Source: Flavobacterium psychrophilum (GTDB taxonomy: Bacteria > Bacteroidota > Bacteroidia > Flavobacteriales > Flavobacteriaceae). Taken from it: a stretch of DNA of 64,000 nt. Position numbers and translations under genes: made by a program. The DNA lies in the NCBI GenBank assembly GCA_945872245.1, contig CAMBZB010000007.1:1-64000 (forward strand). The letters are read 5' to 3'. A model generated the notes under the pieces. It was given only the letters and a program-made list of their open reading frames with translations. It searched no databases and had not been told where the DNA came from. Below, one piece after another: positions 54,236 to 63,743 of the stretch (positions within the stretch are counted from its first letter, which is position 1; each line of letters opens with the position of its first letter).

Positions 54236-54838
54236 ATGAAACTTAAAATAGCCTATTTCCTTTTTCTGGTTTTTGTCCTGTATTCGTGTAAAAACGAAAC
54301 ACAAAACCGTCAGGCCGAGAACCAAAAAAACTTCCAAAAAAAGGAAATCATTTTCGAGAACATCAATAAAGGCTGGGTTTTTAATGCCAATCCCCTCAAC
54401 GCAACCTCACAAGCCAGTACCTTGTCATGGAACGAGTGGCGTTTGTTTTTGGACGAATTAAATCAAAAACCCAAAAATACTATTGGCGCTTTCCAAAAAA
54501 AATCGACTGAACTTTCTAAGAAGGCGTCGGCATTAAATGAAAACATTCCTATTGCATTCAATACACCACCAATAAAAAGCAGAATAGCCGCCTTATTGTC
54601 CAAACTGAGAATGCTGGATTTATACCTCCATTTGGACAACATCCCAGATCAGAAAGCCCTTGTTTTTATTACTGAAATTAATACCGAATTAGTTTCTTTG
54701 CAAAACCAAATGGATAAGATTGTTCAAAAAAGTAAAATTCCTCTTGAAGAAGGAGAGTCCGATTTGATAAAAATGCTGGATACCACAAGAGCCATTCCAA
54801 ACGAAAAAACCGACCCAAATCTTCCTCGAATTGAGTAA
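54236..54838 (+). CDS. Lipoprotein upstream of mfd
   Basis: A 200-residue protein with the lipobox VFVLYSCKNETQ, so anchored in a membrane. The rest is mainly helical and coiled-coil-like (ELSKKASALNENIPIAFNTP and KSRIAALLSKLRMLDLYLHL). No known domain, and function is unknown. Its last 8 bases overlap the TTG start of mfd, so the two are translated together. Confidence 0.82.
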   Translation: MKLKIAYFLFLVFVLYSCKNETQNRQAENQKNFQKKEIIFENINKGWVFNANPLNATSQASTLSWNEWRLFLDELNQKPKNTIGAFQKKSTELSKKASALNENIPIAFNTPPIKSRIAALLSKLRMLDLYLHLDNIPDQKALVFITEINTELVSLQNQMDKIVQKSKIPLEEGESDLIKMLDTTRAIPNEKTDPNLPRIE

Positions 54839-57800
54839 AACGACTTTATACACTATCTACGATAATTCGCCTAAAGTCAAGCAAATTGTCACTAGTTTAC
54901 AAAAACCCGAACAAAAAATACATCTCAACGGATTGATAGGGTCCTCACTTTCGTTTGTCGTGCAATCCCTTTTTAAAAAAACCGAAAAACCTTTTTTGCT
55001 TATCCTAAACGATAAAGAAGAAGCGGCTTATTATTTGAATGATTTGGAACAAATGATTGGCGAACAGGACGTGCTTTTTTATCCCGGTTCCTACCGTCGC
55101 CCGTACCAAATTGAAGATACCGATAATGCCAATGTTTTGCTTCGCGCCGAAGTGTTGAACCGAATTAATTCCCGCAAGCAACCCGCCATTATTGTCAGCT
55201 ATCCCGAAGCACTTTTCGAAAAAGTGGTCACCCGAAAAGAGTTGGACAAAAACACCTTGAAAGTGGCTGTTGGCGACAAGGTTTCCATTGATTTTATTAA
55301 TGAAGTGCTGTTTGAATACGAATTCAAACGAGTCGATTTTATCACGGAACCCGGCGAATTTTCGGTTCGTGGCGGAATTGTCGACGTGTTCTCCTTTTCG
55401 AATGATAATCCGTACCGGATTGAGTTTTTTGGCAACGAAGTCGATAGCATCCGAAGTTTCGACGTGGAAACACAACTCTCTATCGAAAAGCAGCAAAAAA
55501 TCACGATTATTCCAAATGTCGAGAACAAATTCTTTCAGGAAAATCGGGAGAGTTTCTTGGAATACATCAACAATCAAACGGTACTATTTATCCAGAATAC
55601 GGATTTGCTTTTCTCAAAATTGGATAAACTTTTCGCAAAAGCCACCGAGATTTTCGAAAATCTGAATGCTACGGTAAACCATGTTGCACCCGAACAATTG
55701 TTTTTGAATCAAACCGAATTCATCAAGAAAAGTTTGGATTTTTCGCTTGTGGAATTGAGTTCAAAGCCCATTTATAAAACGAAAAGTTCTTTCGATTTTC
55801 ATATCAAACCGCAACCTTCTTTCAACAAACAATTCGATTTATTGCTGAATAATTTGAACGAGAACCATTTTAATGGCTATAAAAATTATTTGTTTTGTTC
55901 GAATGAAAACCAAGCCAAGCGATTTCACGATATTTTTGAAACACTGGACGAAGCCAATTCTGAGAATATAAGAAAGCAATACAACACCATTGTGTTGCCG
56001 TTATATCAAGGATTTATCGACGAGGAAAACCAAATTGCCTGTTATACCGATCACCAAATTTTTGAGCGGTATCACAAATTCAACATTAAAAGTTCTATTT
56101 CGAAGAAGCAAAATATTACATTAAAAGAATTGACCACCTTGTCCGTTGGTGATTATGTAACTCATATCGATCACGGAATTGGCCGATTTGGTGGCTTGCA
56201 AAAAATTCAGGTTGAGGGCAAAACCCAAGAAGCCATAAAACTCGTTTATGCGGATAATGACATCGTTTATGTGAGCATTCATTCGCTGTACAAGATTTCG
56301 AAATACAATGGAAAAGATGGGACGCCGCCAAAAATTTATAAACTCGGTTCGAACGCTTGGAAGATTCTAAAACAAAAAACCAAGGCACGCGTCAAACATA
56401 TTGCGTTCAATTTGATTCAATTGTACGCCAAAAGAAAACTGGAAAAAGGATTCCGTTTTGCGCCCGACAGCTATTTGCAAAATGAATTGGAAAGTTCCTT
56501 CATCTACGAAGATACGCCCGACCAAACCAAATCGACCGCCGAAGTCAAAGCTGATATGGAAAGCGACCGCCCGATGGATCGCTTGGTTTGTGGCGACGTG
56601 GGTTTCGGGAAAACCGAAGTCGCGATTCGTGCTGCTTTCAAAGCGGTTGACAACAGCAAACAAGTGGCAGTTTTGGTTCCCACGACGATTTTAGCGTACC
56701 AACATTACCGCACTTTCACTGAAAGGTTGAAGGAAATGCCAGTTTCTGTTGGGTATTTGAACCGTTTTAGAACCGCCAAACAAAAAGCCGAAACTCTTAA
56801 ACAACTGGCCGAAGGTAAACTCGACATTGTCATTGGAACACATCAATTAGTCAACAAAAATGTCGTGTTCAAAGACCTTGGATTGTTGATAGTGGACGAG
56901 GAACAAAAATTTGGCGTCAACGTGAAAGACAAACTCAAAACCATTGCTGCTAATGTTGATACCTTGACATTAACAGCAACGCCAATCCCGAGAACCTTAC
57001 AGTTTTCATTGATGGCGGCACGCGATTTATCCGTTATTACAACACCTCCGCCCAATCGGTATCCCATTGAAACGAACGTGGTTGGTTTTAGTGAAGAACT
57101 GATTCGGGATGCAATTTCGTATGAAATTCAGCGCAACGGACAGGTTTTCTTTGTCAACAATCGAATCGAAAACATCAAAGAAGTTGCCGGAATGATTCAG
57201 CGATTGGTTCCCGATGCGCGAGTGGGAATCGGTCACGGCCAGATGGAAGGCAGCAAACTCGAGGAATTGATGTTGGCTTTTATGAACGGCGAATTTGATG
57301 TTTTAGTGGCCACCACCATTATCGAAAGCGGTTTGGACGTTCCCAATGCGAACACGATTTTCATCAATAATGCCAATAATTTTGGGCTTTCCGATTTACA
57401 CCAAATGCGGGGTCGAGTGGGTCGTAGCAACAAGAAAGCGTTTTGTTATTTCATTTGTCCGCCTTATTCTGCAATGACGGATGATGCCCGAAAACGAATT
57501 CAGGCCTTGGAACAATTCTCTGAATTGGGAAGCGGTTTCAATATTGCGATGAAGGATTTGGAAATTCGAGGAGCTGGAGATTTATTGGGTGGCGAACAAT
57601 CTGGTTTCATCAACGAAATTGGTTTTGACACCTATCAAAAAATAATGAATGAAGCCATTGATGAATTGAAGGAAAACGAATTCAAGGATCTGTATGAAAA
57701 CGAAGATAGCGGTGTGGAGAAAGAATATGTAAAAGACCTGCAAATCGACACCGATTTTGAGTTGTTGTTTTCGGACGAATACATCAACAATGTTTCGGAG

Positions 57801-58193
57801 CGTTTGAGTTTGTATAACGAACTGGGCGCGGTGAAAAACGAAGAAGAATTGGTTGTTTTCCAGAATAAATTGATTGACCGTTTTGGTCCGATGCCACCAC
57901 GAGCCAACGCGTTGATGAATAGCATTCGCATCAAATGGATTGCCACCCGAGTGGGAATCGAGAAATTAGTGATGAAAAAAGGCAAGATGATTGGCTATTT
58001 TGTGGCGGATCAAAACTCGGATTTTTATACCAGCAAACGTTTTCATCAAGTGATTCAGTTTGTCCAAAAAAACAGCGCTATTTGCGTAATGAAAGAAAAG
58101 CAAACGCCGTCGGGATTACGGCTTTTGTTGACTTTTGAGAATGTGAAAACGACAAGGAGAGCTTTGGAATTGATGGAGTTGTTGGGAAAATAA
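54831..58193 (+). CDS. mfd: Transcription-repair coupling factor
   Basis: A 1120-residue helicase that removes stalled RNA polymerase and recruits UvrA. UvrB-like N-terminal domains (about 1-330) lead to the RNA polymerase-interacting CarD-like domain with SVGDYVTHIDHGIGRFGGLQ (about 440-460). Motor motifs: Walker A GDVGFGKTEVA, VDEEQKFGV (DEEQ type, typical of Mfd) and DLHQMRGRVGRSN. The C-terminal TRCF domain (about 1000-1110) is complete. Translation starts at TTG (54831), overlapping the upstream lipoprotein stop by 8 bases. Confidence 0.97.
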   Translation: MSKTTLYTIYDNSPKVKQIVTSLQKPEQKIHLNGLIGSSLSFVVQSLFKKTEKPFLLILNDKEEAAYYLNDLEQMIGEQDVLFYPGSYRRPYQIEDTDNANVLLRAEVLNRINSRKQPAIIVSYPEALFEKVVTRKELDKNTLKVAVGDKVSIDFINEVLFEYEFKRVDFITEPGEFSVRGGIVDVFSFSNDNPYRIEFFGNEVDSIRSFDVETQLSIEKQQKITIIPNVENKFFQENRESFLEYINNQTVLFIQNTDLLFSKLDKLFAKATEIFENLNATVNHVAPEQLFLNQTEFIKKSLDFSLVELSSKPIYKTKSSFDFHIKPQPSFNKQFDLLLNNLNENHFNGYKNYLFCSNENQAKRFHDIFETLDEANSENIRKQYNTIVLPLYQGFIDEENQIACYTDHQIFERYHKFNIKSSISKKQNITLKELTTLSVGDYVTHIDHGIGRFGGLQKIQVEGKTQEAIKLVYADNDIVYVSIHSLYKISKYNGKDGTPPKIYKLGSNAWKILKQKTKARVKHIAFNLIQLYAKRKLEKGFRFAPDSYLQNELESSFIYEDTPDQTKSTAEVKADMESDRPMDRLVCGDVGFGKTEVAIRAAFKAVDNSKQVAVLVPTTILAYQHYRTFTERLKEMPVSVGYLNRFRTAKQKAETLKQLAEGKLDIVIGTHQLVNKNVVFKDLGLLIVDEEQKFGVNVKDKLKTIAANVDTLTLTATPIPRTLQFSLMAARDLSVITTPPPNRYPIETNVVGFSEELIRDAISYEIQRNGQVFFVNNRIENIKEVAGMIQRLVPDARVGIGHGQMEGSKLEELMLAFMNGEFDVLVATTIIESGLDVPNANTIFINNANNFGLSDLHQMRGRVGRSNKKAFCYFICPPYSAMTDDARKRIQALEQFSELGSGFNIAMKDLEIRGAGDLLGGEQSGFINEIGFDTYQKIMNEAIDELKENEFKDLYENEDSGVEKEYVKDLQIDTDFELLFSDEYINNVSERLSLYNELGAVKNEEELVVFQNKLIDRFGPMPPRANALMNSIRIKWIATRVGIEKLVMKKGKMIGYFVADQNSDFYTSKRFHQVIQFVQKNSAICVMKEKQTPSGLRLLLTFENVKTTRRALELMELLGK

Positions 58194-58502
58194 TTTTTTA
58201 ATCTAAAGCATCCATTGCATCTAAATCCTGGTTTATAGAATGATACTGTTTCAAGTTTTCAAAAACAGTTGACTCTGCCATAATTGCAACGTGGGATTTT
58301 CCGATGGCACCGCATCCACGAATTCTATTTCCTTGTTCTATTTCCGTGGATTCCTCTTAAAAATATCCTTCTCAAATTGTTCAAAACCAGAATAATGATT
58401 TGGAATACCACGAGTTCCTAATATGGCTATTTTCATTAAAATTCTATTGCAGTGTAATATTGTTTTTTATATAATTGCAAACATAACAAATAGATTTGAA
58501 TT
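58194..58502 (-). pseudogene. Decayed glycan-gene fragments (DUF1972-type glycosyltransferase start joined to an unidentified C terminus)
   Basis: On the minus strand an ATG at 58436 opens MKIAILGTRGIPNHYSGFEQ, then FEKDIFKRNPRK and a stop. The first 21 residues are exactly the start of DUF1972-type glycosyltransferases (MKIAIIGTRGIPNHYGGFEQ). In another frame, from about 58356 to the stop at 58198-58200, an open stretch of about 52 codons ends RGCGAIGKSHVAIMAEST, then VFENLKQYHSINQDLDAMDA, LD. I do not recognise that tail. The two pieces look like remains of different genes joined by deletion beside the polysaccharide region. Confidence 0.65.
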
Positions 58503-59600
58503 TTAATAGCTTTGAGAAATTGCTTTTTTAAATTGTTCCGCTGCGAATTGCCAAGTGAATTTGGTTTCCATTTGATTTCGTTTTTGGTCAATTTGAGTAT
58601 CTTTTAAACCTATTTCTATTTTGTTTTTTAAATCGGTTAAATCTAACGGATTAAAAAGACAATCTCCAAAAAATTGAAAATCTGCCATAGCGGTTGTATT
58701 CGAACAAATAGTTGGTATTCTCGCCGCCAAGGACTCTAAAGGAGGAATCCCAAATCCTTCTGCAATTGATGGATAAATTGATAAAGCTGAACCACGAACG
58801 AGTAATATTAGATCTTGATAATTGACATTGTTAAAGCTTAAAATAGTTGCTTTTATTTTATCAGGAAGTGAAGCATAATAGTGATTGTAAACTTTGTTTT
58901 CGATAGTCTTATCGCCTACAAAAACTAACGAATATGTTTTATAACACTTGTTTTCAACAAATGCTTTTAGCAATCGGTCATGATTTTTTCTTGGTTCCCA
59001 GCGGCTAACATATAGGAAGTAATTCGTCGCATTAAACTTCTCCCTTACTTGTTTTTGGACTTCATTTTTATTATACTCTTCGTAATAAACCGAATCAATA
59101 GCATTAGACGTAATAGTTACTTTTTCTATATCGAAATGCTTTTGTATTTGTTGTTTCGAATATTCGGAAACCGTCAATACCAAATCAGAACGTTTTGCGC
59201 TGGTCTTAAAAAGAAACTTATTCTTTAATCTATAAGACAAAGGAAAATATTCCGGGAAATCTAAAAATAATACATCGTGAATGGTGACTATATATTTGCA
59301 GGCTTTTATAGGTGGGACGACATACTGAAAATGAGCATAATCTATTTTTTTTTTCTTTATAATTCTTGGAGCGTCAAACAATAATCGATAGAATTTGTTT
59401 TTGGCTTTATAACTCACGTATGTAAGATTATCATGAACCCCAAATATGGTTTTGAGAAATGCTGTGTTATATGCTCCAAAAAAGAATTGAGTGTTTTTAT
59501 CTTTTAAAAGCTCTGAATAAAGCCCTTTAAGATAAGTCGTGGTTCCTTGAAAATTTCCATCGAAGACATGGCAGTCTACAAAAATTTTTAATGTTTTCAT
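58503..59600 (-). CDS. Glycosyltransferase (family 4-like)
   Basis: A 365-residue GT-B-fold glycosyltransferase. Early residues read MKTLKIFVDCHVFDGNFQGT. The C-terminal donor-binding block has LSIYPSIAEGFGIPPLESLA, the E-x7-E pattern of GT1/GT4 families. It transfers a sugar, probably onto a polysaccharide intermediate; donor and acceptor are unknown. The start at 59600 is chosen because an upstream ATG (59720) would overlap the polymerase gene by 124 bases; the chosen one overlaps by 4 (ATGA), a translational coupling signal. Confidence 0.9.
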   Translation of the reverse strand: MKTLKIFVDCHVFDGNFQGTTTYLKGLYSELLKDKNTQFFFGAYNTAFLKTIFGVHDNLTYVSYKAKNKFYRLLFDAPRIIKKKKIDYAHFQYVVPPIKACKYIVTIHDVLFLDFPEYFPLSYRLKNKFLFKTSAKRSDLVLTVSEYSKQQIQKHFDIEKVTITSNAIDSVYYEEYNKNEVQKQVREKFNATNYFLYVSRWEPRKNHDRLLKAFVENKCYKTYSLVFVGDKTIENKVYNHYYASLPDKIKATILSFNNVNYQDLILLVRGSALSIYPSIAEGFGIPPLESLAARIPTICSNTTAMADFQFFGDCLFNPLDLTDLKNKIEIGLKDTQIDQKRNQMETKFTWQFAAEQFKKAISQSY

Positions 59601-60859
59601 ATCTGTTGTTCTATTGCTAAAGCCTTTTGTTGTTTTATTTGATATTCGATATAACAAAGGATGAATCCAATTATTACCGACTTGCTTTCTGTTTTTAAAT
59701 ACAATCCCAGCAAAACCCAATTGTCAAAAAACAAATAGATAGCCGTAGCAATCAAAATAAGATTTAACTGTTTGATATATTCATTGTCAGTCTTATTTTG
59801 TTTAAAAAGGATTCGCAAAAAATAGAGCATAAAAAATAGTCCAATAAACCCCGATTTCAAAAATACTGTCATAAAAGCATTGTGAAGGATAGAGACTCTT
59901 GTTAAAACAGTACCGTCATTGGTGTAAAGTTTTTGTCCTAACGGAAGATCAGACCCCAATCCTTTGCCTCTCAACATTCCCCAAAATCCTTCATTTTTCA
60001 TTGATCTGATAGTAATCATGTTTTCATAGGCACGATAATTATCATTAAAATCTTTCCAGTCGTCTTTGTCTACTTTTGATTTGAATGCTTCGATTGGGGC
60101 ATTTTTGATTTTATAAAGCAACGCTTCTAGTCCTTTTCCGTTTCTAGTCAAATTCATGTTATAAATGACCGTGTAGCCAATTATCACAAAGGAGAAAAAC
60201 GAAAACAGAATTAACATGCTTCTTTTATTCAAAGTGAAATAGCCTTTTAAAACAATATAAAAAAGAACGGCTTGTATAAAATTGGCTCGAGATAAATAAA
60301 GAAAACTTGAAAATGCTAGAGTCACTAGCAATAACCAAAACCTTTCTCTAGAGAGCAATACATTGAATTTTTTGTGAAATATTACCAAAATTAATGAATA
60401 CACCTCAAAGTCGCTGAAATAGCCCCCATACGCTCTTAATTCATGAATGTTTATAACGCGATGTACAACTACAGTAAAAAAGATTATTCCTAAATGGATG
60501 ACGGCGATAATAAACCCAACATATATTATGGTTTCTATAACCTTCATTTTAGCATGCCTGCACAATTGATATCCGAGAAGCAAACCAAGAATAGGCTTTA
60601 GCAAATAAGTAATATCCCGAATAACTTCATAAATGGTGTTATCATAAAAAAACCAGGCGATGAATGCCACAATCAAAATGGTTATATAAGAAACGATGTA
60701 TTGAAAAATAGTTAATGAGTATTTTCTTTTTATGGTAACTATAATTATAGCAATCCAAACCAAAAAAGTCAACTCATAATTATTCAAATATGTTACGAGT
60801 ATACATATTGCAAAAAGTATTTGATATAGAAAGTCTTTTGATATTTTGGTAGTACTCAT
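59597..60859 (-). CDS. O-antigen ligase/polymerase-like membrane protein (Wzy type)
   Basis: A 420-residue protein with about ten membrane segments and a large soluble loop (residues about 225-320, NGKGLEALLYKIKNAPIEAF onward), the layout of Wzy polymerases and WaaL ligases. No short sequence motif proves the function. The neighbours are a flippase (5 bases upstream) and a glycosyltransferase (4-base overlap), so it is likely part of O-antigen or capsule assembly. The gene is A/T rich, as is usual for such loci. Confidence 0.82.
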   Translation of the reverse strand: MSTTKISKDFLYQILFAICILVTYLNNYELTFLVWIAIIIVTIKRKYSLTIFQYIVSYITILIVAFIAWFFYDNTIYEVIRDITYLLKPILGLLLGYQLCRHAKMKVIETIIYVGFIIAVIHLGIIFFTVVVHRVINIHELRAYGGYFSDFEVYSLILVIFHKKFNVLLSRERFWLLLVTLAFSSFLYLSRANFIQAVLFYIVLKGYFTLNKRSMLILFSFFSFVIIGYTVIYNMNLTRNGKGLEALLYKIKNAPIEAFKSKVDKDDWKDFNDNYRAYENMITIRSMKNEGFWGMLRGKGLGSDLPLGQKLYTNDGTVLTRVSILHNAFMTVFLKSGFIGLFFMLYFLRILFKQNKTDNEYIKQLNLILIATAIYLFFDNWVLLGLYLKTESKSVIIGFILCYIEYQIKQQKALAIEQQI

Positions 60860-60863
60860 TAAT

Positions 60864-62117
60864 TTAAACCGTTTTTCCCCGAAGCTGATTCATTATTATT
60901 TTAGAATACAAAACTATGATAAAAAACTCGATAACAATTATAGAAATGAAGGCTCCTTTTAACCCCATATTGTTGGTTAAAATAAAAAGGAGGATGAAGT
61001 TTAAAAGTGTTGCTATAACCGTAATTCTAATATAAATTTTATTCTCATTAAAGGCAAACATCAATTGGCGTAAAGGTTGAGATATTGATACTAATAATGG
61101 AACCAATAATCCAATTCTGAAATAAGTAGACATAAGTGGTATTCTTTCGCTGTCTATTTTAAAATAAGTCAAAATAAGCTCTGAAAAAACAAAAAACACA
61201 GCCATTACTGAAAATAAAAGAACAAAATTAAGTCCGTTATATTGTTTCCAGACTTTAATTCCTTTATTGAAATTTAAATTCAATTCATAACAAACATTGG
61301 AATAAACGAAGTAGAAAAACATATTCAGATACGTCTTGAAAATGGTCAAAATCTGATCAATTACTCTGAATTGTCCTGCCATAAAATCGCCTCCAATATA
61401 ACTTATCATGATGATTGGAAAAAATTGATAAATCGACAGGAAAAACTGTGATACACTAAAACTAAATTCGTCTTTTATAATATTTGTTGCGTCTTTTAAT
61501 GAAAAGCCATTTAACGAAAATGAGTATTTATTTAGAAGCCATACTAGTGCTATTCCGTTGCCTATTATCGCACCAACACCAAAGAATAAATTAGCAAAAA
61601 CGTAGTCTGTCTTTTCTTTTATAAACAGGATTACTAATAAAATATAGATAACTTTAGACGTAACGTTTATAACTGATATCCATTTGAAATTTTCAACGCC
61701 TTGAAAAAACCATTGCGGATTTATTAATTGCCCTACAACAATTGTTAAGCTAAAAAAAAACAATGTTTTGTCTTTTGAAAAAAACGGAATCGTATAAATA
61801 AGTATGGAAATAATTGCAAATGTCAGTAATAGCAGCAATAGTTTTGAAAGATAGATAGCCTTTAATCTGTTTTCCAAAACGGTAGTATTGTCTCTGTTGA
61901 TTGAGATTTCTTTAACGCCATGGATATACGAACCGTAATCAATTATGCTATTTAATATTAATGCAAACGAAAATCCAACGCCAACTCTTCCAAGTCCATC
62001 TTCTCCACATTTGTAAATGATAAAAGGCATTACAAACAATGGACTAACCAAGTTTATAATTTGTCCTAAACCATAAATAAAAAAGTCAGTTATTTTATTT
62101 CTATTAAAAATACTCAT
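60864..62117 (-). CDS. Oligosaccharide flippase (Wzx/MOP family)
   Basis: A 417-residue protein with about twelve membrane segments. The N terminus FIYGLGQIINLVSPLFVMPF is typical of Wzx, with a paired-glycine pattern GEDGLGRVGVGFSFALIL. It moves lipid-linked oligosaccharide units across the inner membrane. It is followed by the polymerase after a 4-base gap. The family call is good, and the glycan is unknown. Confidence 0.88.
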   Translation of the reverse strand: MSIFNRNKITDFFIYGLGQIINLVSPLFVMPFIIYKCGEDGLGRVGVGFSFALILNSIIDYGSYIHGVKEISINRDNTTVLENRLKAIYLSKLLLLLLTFAIISILIYTIPFFSKDKTLFFFSLTIVVGQLINPQWFFQGVENFKWISVINVTSKVIYILLVILFIKEKTDYVFANLFFGVGAIIGNGIALVWLLNKYSFSLNGFSLKDATNIIKDEFSFSVSQFFLSIYQFFPIIMISYIGGDFMAGQFRVIDQILTIFKTYLNMFFYFVYSNVCYELNLNFNKGIKVWKQYNGLNFVLLFSVMAVFFVFSELILTYFKIDSERIPLMSTYFRIGLLVPLLVSISQPLRQLMFAFNENKIYIRITVIATLLNFILLFILTNNMGLKGAFISIIVIEFFIIVLYSKIIMNQLRGKTV

Positions 62118-62148
62118 TGCATTTTATCAAATATAAGGATGCAAGGTA

Positions 62149-62931
62149 TTACTTTTTGATATAAAAGCTGTTCATATCATCAAGCGATTTGGATTTTAGA
62201 AACGGATTAAAAACAAAATATCCAAAATAAAGTAAGTGTTTGGCAAGACCAAATTTGAAGAAAAGGATGCCGAAGATACCAAATTTTTTCTTTTTCAGTA
62301 TATGAACATTCATCGCATTGTAATAATTCATTCCGAACTTTTTGGCGATTTCTTTAAAGGCATCTTTGGAATAAAAAGAAACGTGTTGCCCATGTTCAGA
62401 AGCATAATACCACCAGTTTGCATGAACTAGTGCAGGATTTGAAATCAAATCGGTAGTGCAAATGATGGTATCTGTAAGCTTTACAATTTTTTCTATTTCT
62501 TCTAATGGATTTTCAAAGTGTTCAAAACTTTCGAAAGTAGTTACCACATCGTATCTTTCATCTAAACTTCCGTTAAAACCACGGGCAATTTCATTTTTGG
62601 TATATAGATCGTGCCAGTAAAAGTCAAAACCAATGTCGCGCATTTGACGGGTGAAAACGCCAAATCCTCCAGCATAGTCTAAAAATTTTCCTTTCATTTT
62701 AAAAAACAAGAACAATAATGATGTCGTAATTTTTGACATTCTTTCACAGCGATACATCACGCCCGTATCAGAAAGATTCATAGAACTAATATAAGCTTCA
62801 TCCAACCAATAAGGCTTTTCAGTCTGACCAAAACCGCAGGTTTGACATTGAAAATAATCAACATCGTATTTATATAAAACTTTTGCGTTGAAAAGTTTTT
62901 TGGTTTGGTTTTGACAAATTTTGCATTCCAT
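62149..62931 (-). CDS. Class I SAM-dependent methyltransferase with N-terminal zinc-ribbon-like part
   Basis: A 260-residue protein. The first 40 residues carry CKICQN and FQCQTCGFGQ, a C-x2-C pair of pairs that may bind zinc. A methyltransferase_23-like domain follows, with KGKFLDYAGGFGVFTRQMRD as the SAM-binding stretch and VVTTFESFEHFENPLEEIEK. It is likely a sugar or glycan-modifying methyltransferase, first in the minus-strand polysaccharide unit. Target unknown. Confidence 0.88.
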   Translation of the reverse strand: MECKICQNQTKKLFNAKVLYKYDVDYFQCQTCGFGQTEKPYWLDEAYISSMNLSDTGVMYRCERMSKITTSLLFLFFKMKGKFLDYAGGFGVFTRQMRDIGFDFYWHDLYTKNEIARGFNGSLDERYDVVTTFESFEHFENPLEEIEKIVKLTDTIICTTDLISNPALVHANWWYYASEHGQHVSFYSKDAFKEIAKKFGMNYYNAMNVHILKKKKFGIFGILFFKFGLAKHLLYFGYFVFNPFLKSKSLDDMNSFYIKK

Positions 62932-62990
62932 ATTACTTCTCTTCTATTTTGGTTTCCAAATATAGGAATTATCTAATTTGTTTCTAAAAA

Positions 62991-63032
62991 GAAAAAGCTT
63001 AAAAAGAAACCGATTTCTTTTTAAGCTTTTTC
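62991..63032. terminator. Strong bidirectional-looking hairpin
   Basis: A perfect 19-bp stem (62991-63009 with 63014-63032), A/T rich with a central AAGCTT and a CCGA loop. It lies between the lipoprotein gene stop (63050) and the methyltransferase start, so it terminates the minus-strand lipoprotein transcript. Confidence 0.85.
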
Positions 63033-63049
63033 AAATATTTATAAACTAT

Positions 63050-63595
63050 TTATTCGGCCAATTTCTTCAATACTGGTCCTAAGTTGGTTTCCTGCGGATA
63101 CATTGATGGAATTTGCTTTAAGCCATCTTTAACTATAGCCTTAATCACTCCAGTTGTTGGATCAAAAGTACATTTCGATTCATCAGGTCGGAAAAGTAAA
63201 CCTAATTCACTTCCGTAAATTTCTTTTTTCTTCCCTTTGTATTCACACACAACACTTTTTAAGATGATGTCTTCCTGTTCTTTTTTTATTCCCAAATCAA
63301 ATCGCAACTGGGTTGGATAAGTATCTGCAGGTAAAACAAATACTACTTGTTGTTCGTTTGGATTTCCTTTTACGTGTTGCCAAACAACCTCATCCTTGAA
63401 ATTTGTAGAACCATCTTGAGTGTACAACAAACAGAAATCATCTTCGCTTTTGGCTATAACGTTTAAAGTAACCTTGAATTGGTTATTCGGAGTTTCAGCA
63501 ACGGCTGCTTCTTTGTTGGTCTCTGCCTTATCATTTTTACAACTAAAAAGAGTTGATGCAACAACTAATACCAAGGCAATAATTCTTGTTTTCAT
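63050..63595 (-). CDS. Lipoprotein of unknown function
   Basis: A 181-residue protein. The start at 63595 (MKTRIIALVLVVASTLFSCK) gives a clean lipobox (TLFSC); an upstream ATG (63640) would add a basic extension. The mature part is beta-rich (QFKVTLNVIAKSEDDFCLLY) with a middle stretch GKKKEIYGSELGLLFRPDES. No known domain. Its terminator separates it from the polysaccharide genes, so a role in glycan export is not indicated. Confidence 0.82.
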   Translation of the reverse strand: MKTRIIALVLVVASTLFSCKNDKAETNKEAAVAETPNNQFKVTLNVIAKSEDDFCLLYTQDGSTNFKDEVVWQHVKGNPNEQQVVFVLPADTYPTQLRFDLGIKKEQEDIILKSVVCEYKGKKKEIYGSELGLLFRPDESKCTFDPTTGVIKAIVKDGLKQIPSMYPQETNLGPVLKKLAE

Positions 63596-63743
63596 AAGTT
63601 TCCTGAAATTTATTTTTGCAAACTTAACAACTAATTTCATATTCTACAACTTTGGCTCTATTTTTAAAAAGTTTATCCCTAAAATGAAAGCATAAATTAT
63701 TATGTTTGTAAATTATGGATTCAATAATTTTATCCCTTTCGTT

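Noticed and set aside
58503..63000. Naming the Wzx/Wzy pair as a specific O-antigen or capsule locus
   Set aside because: No sugar-nucleotide synthesis genes or export machinery are within the window, so the glycan type cannot be told.
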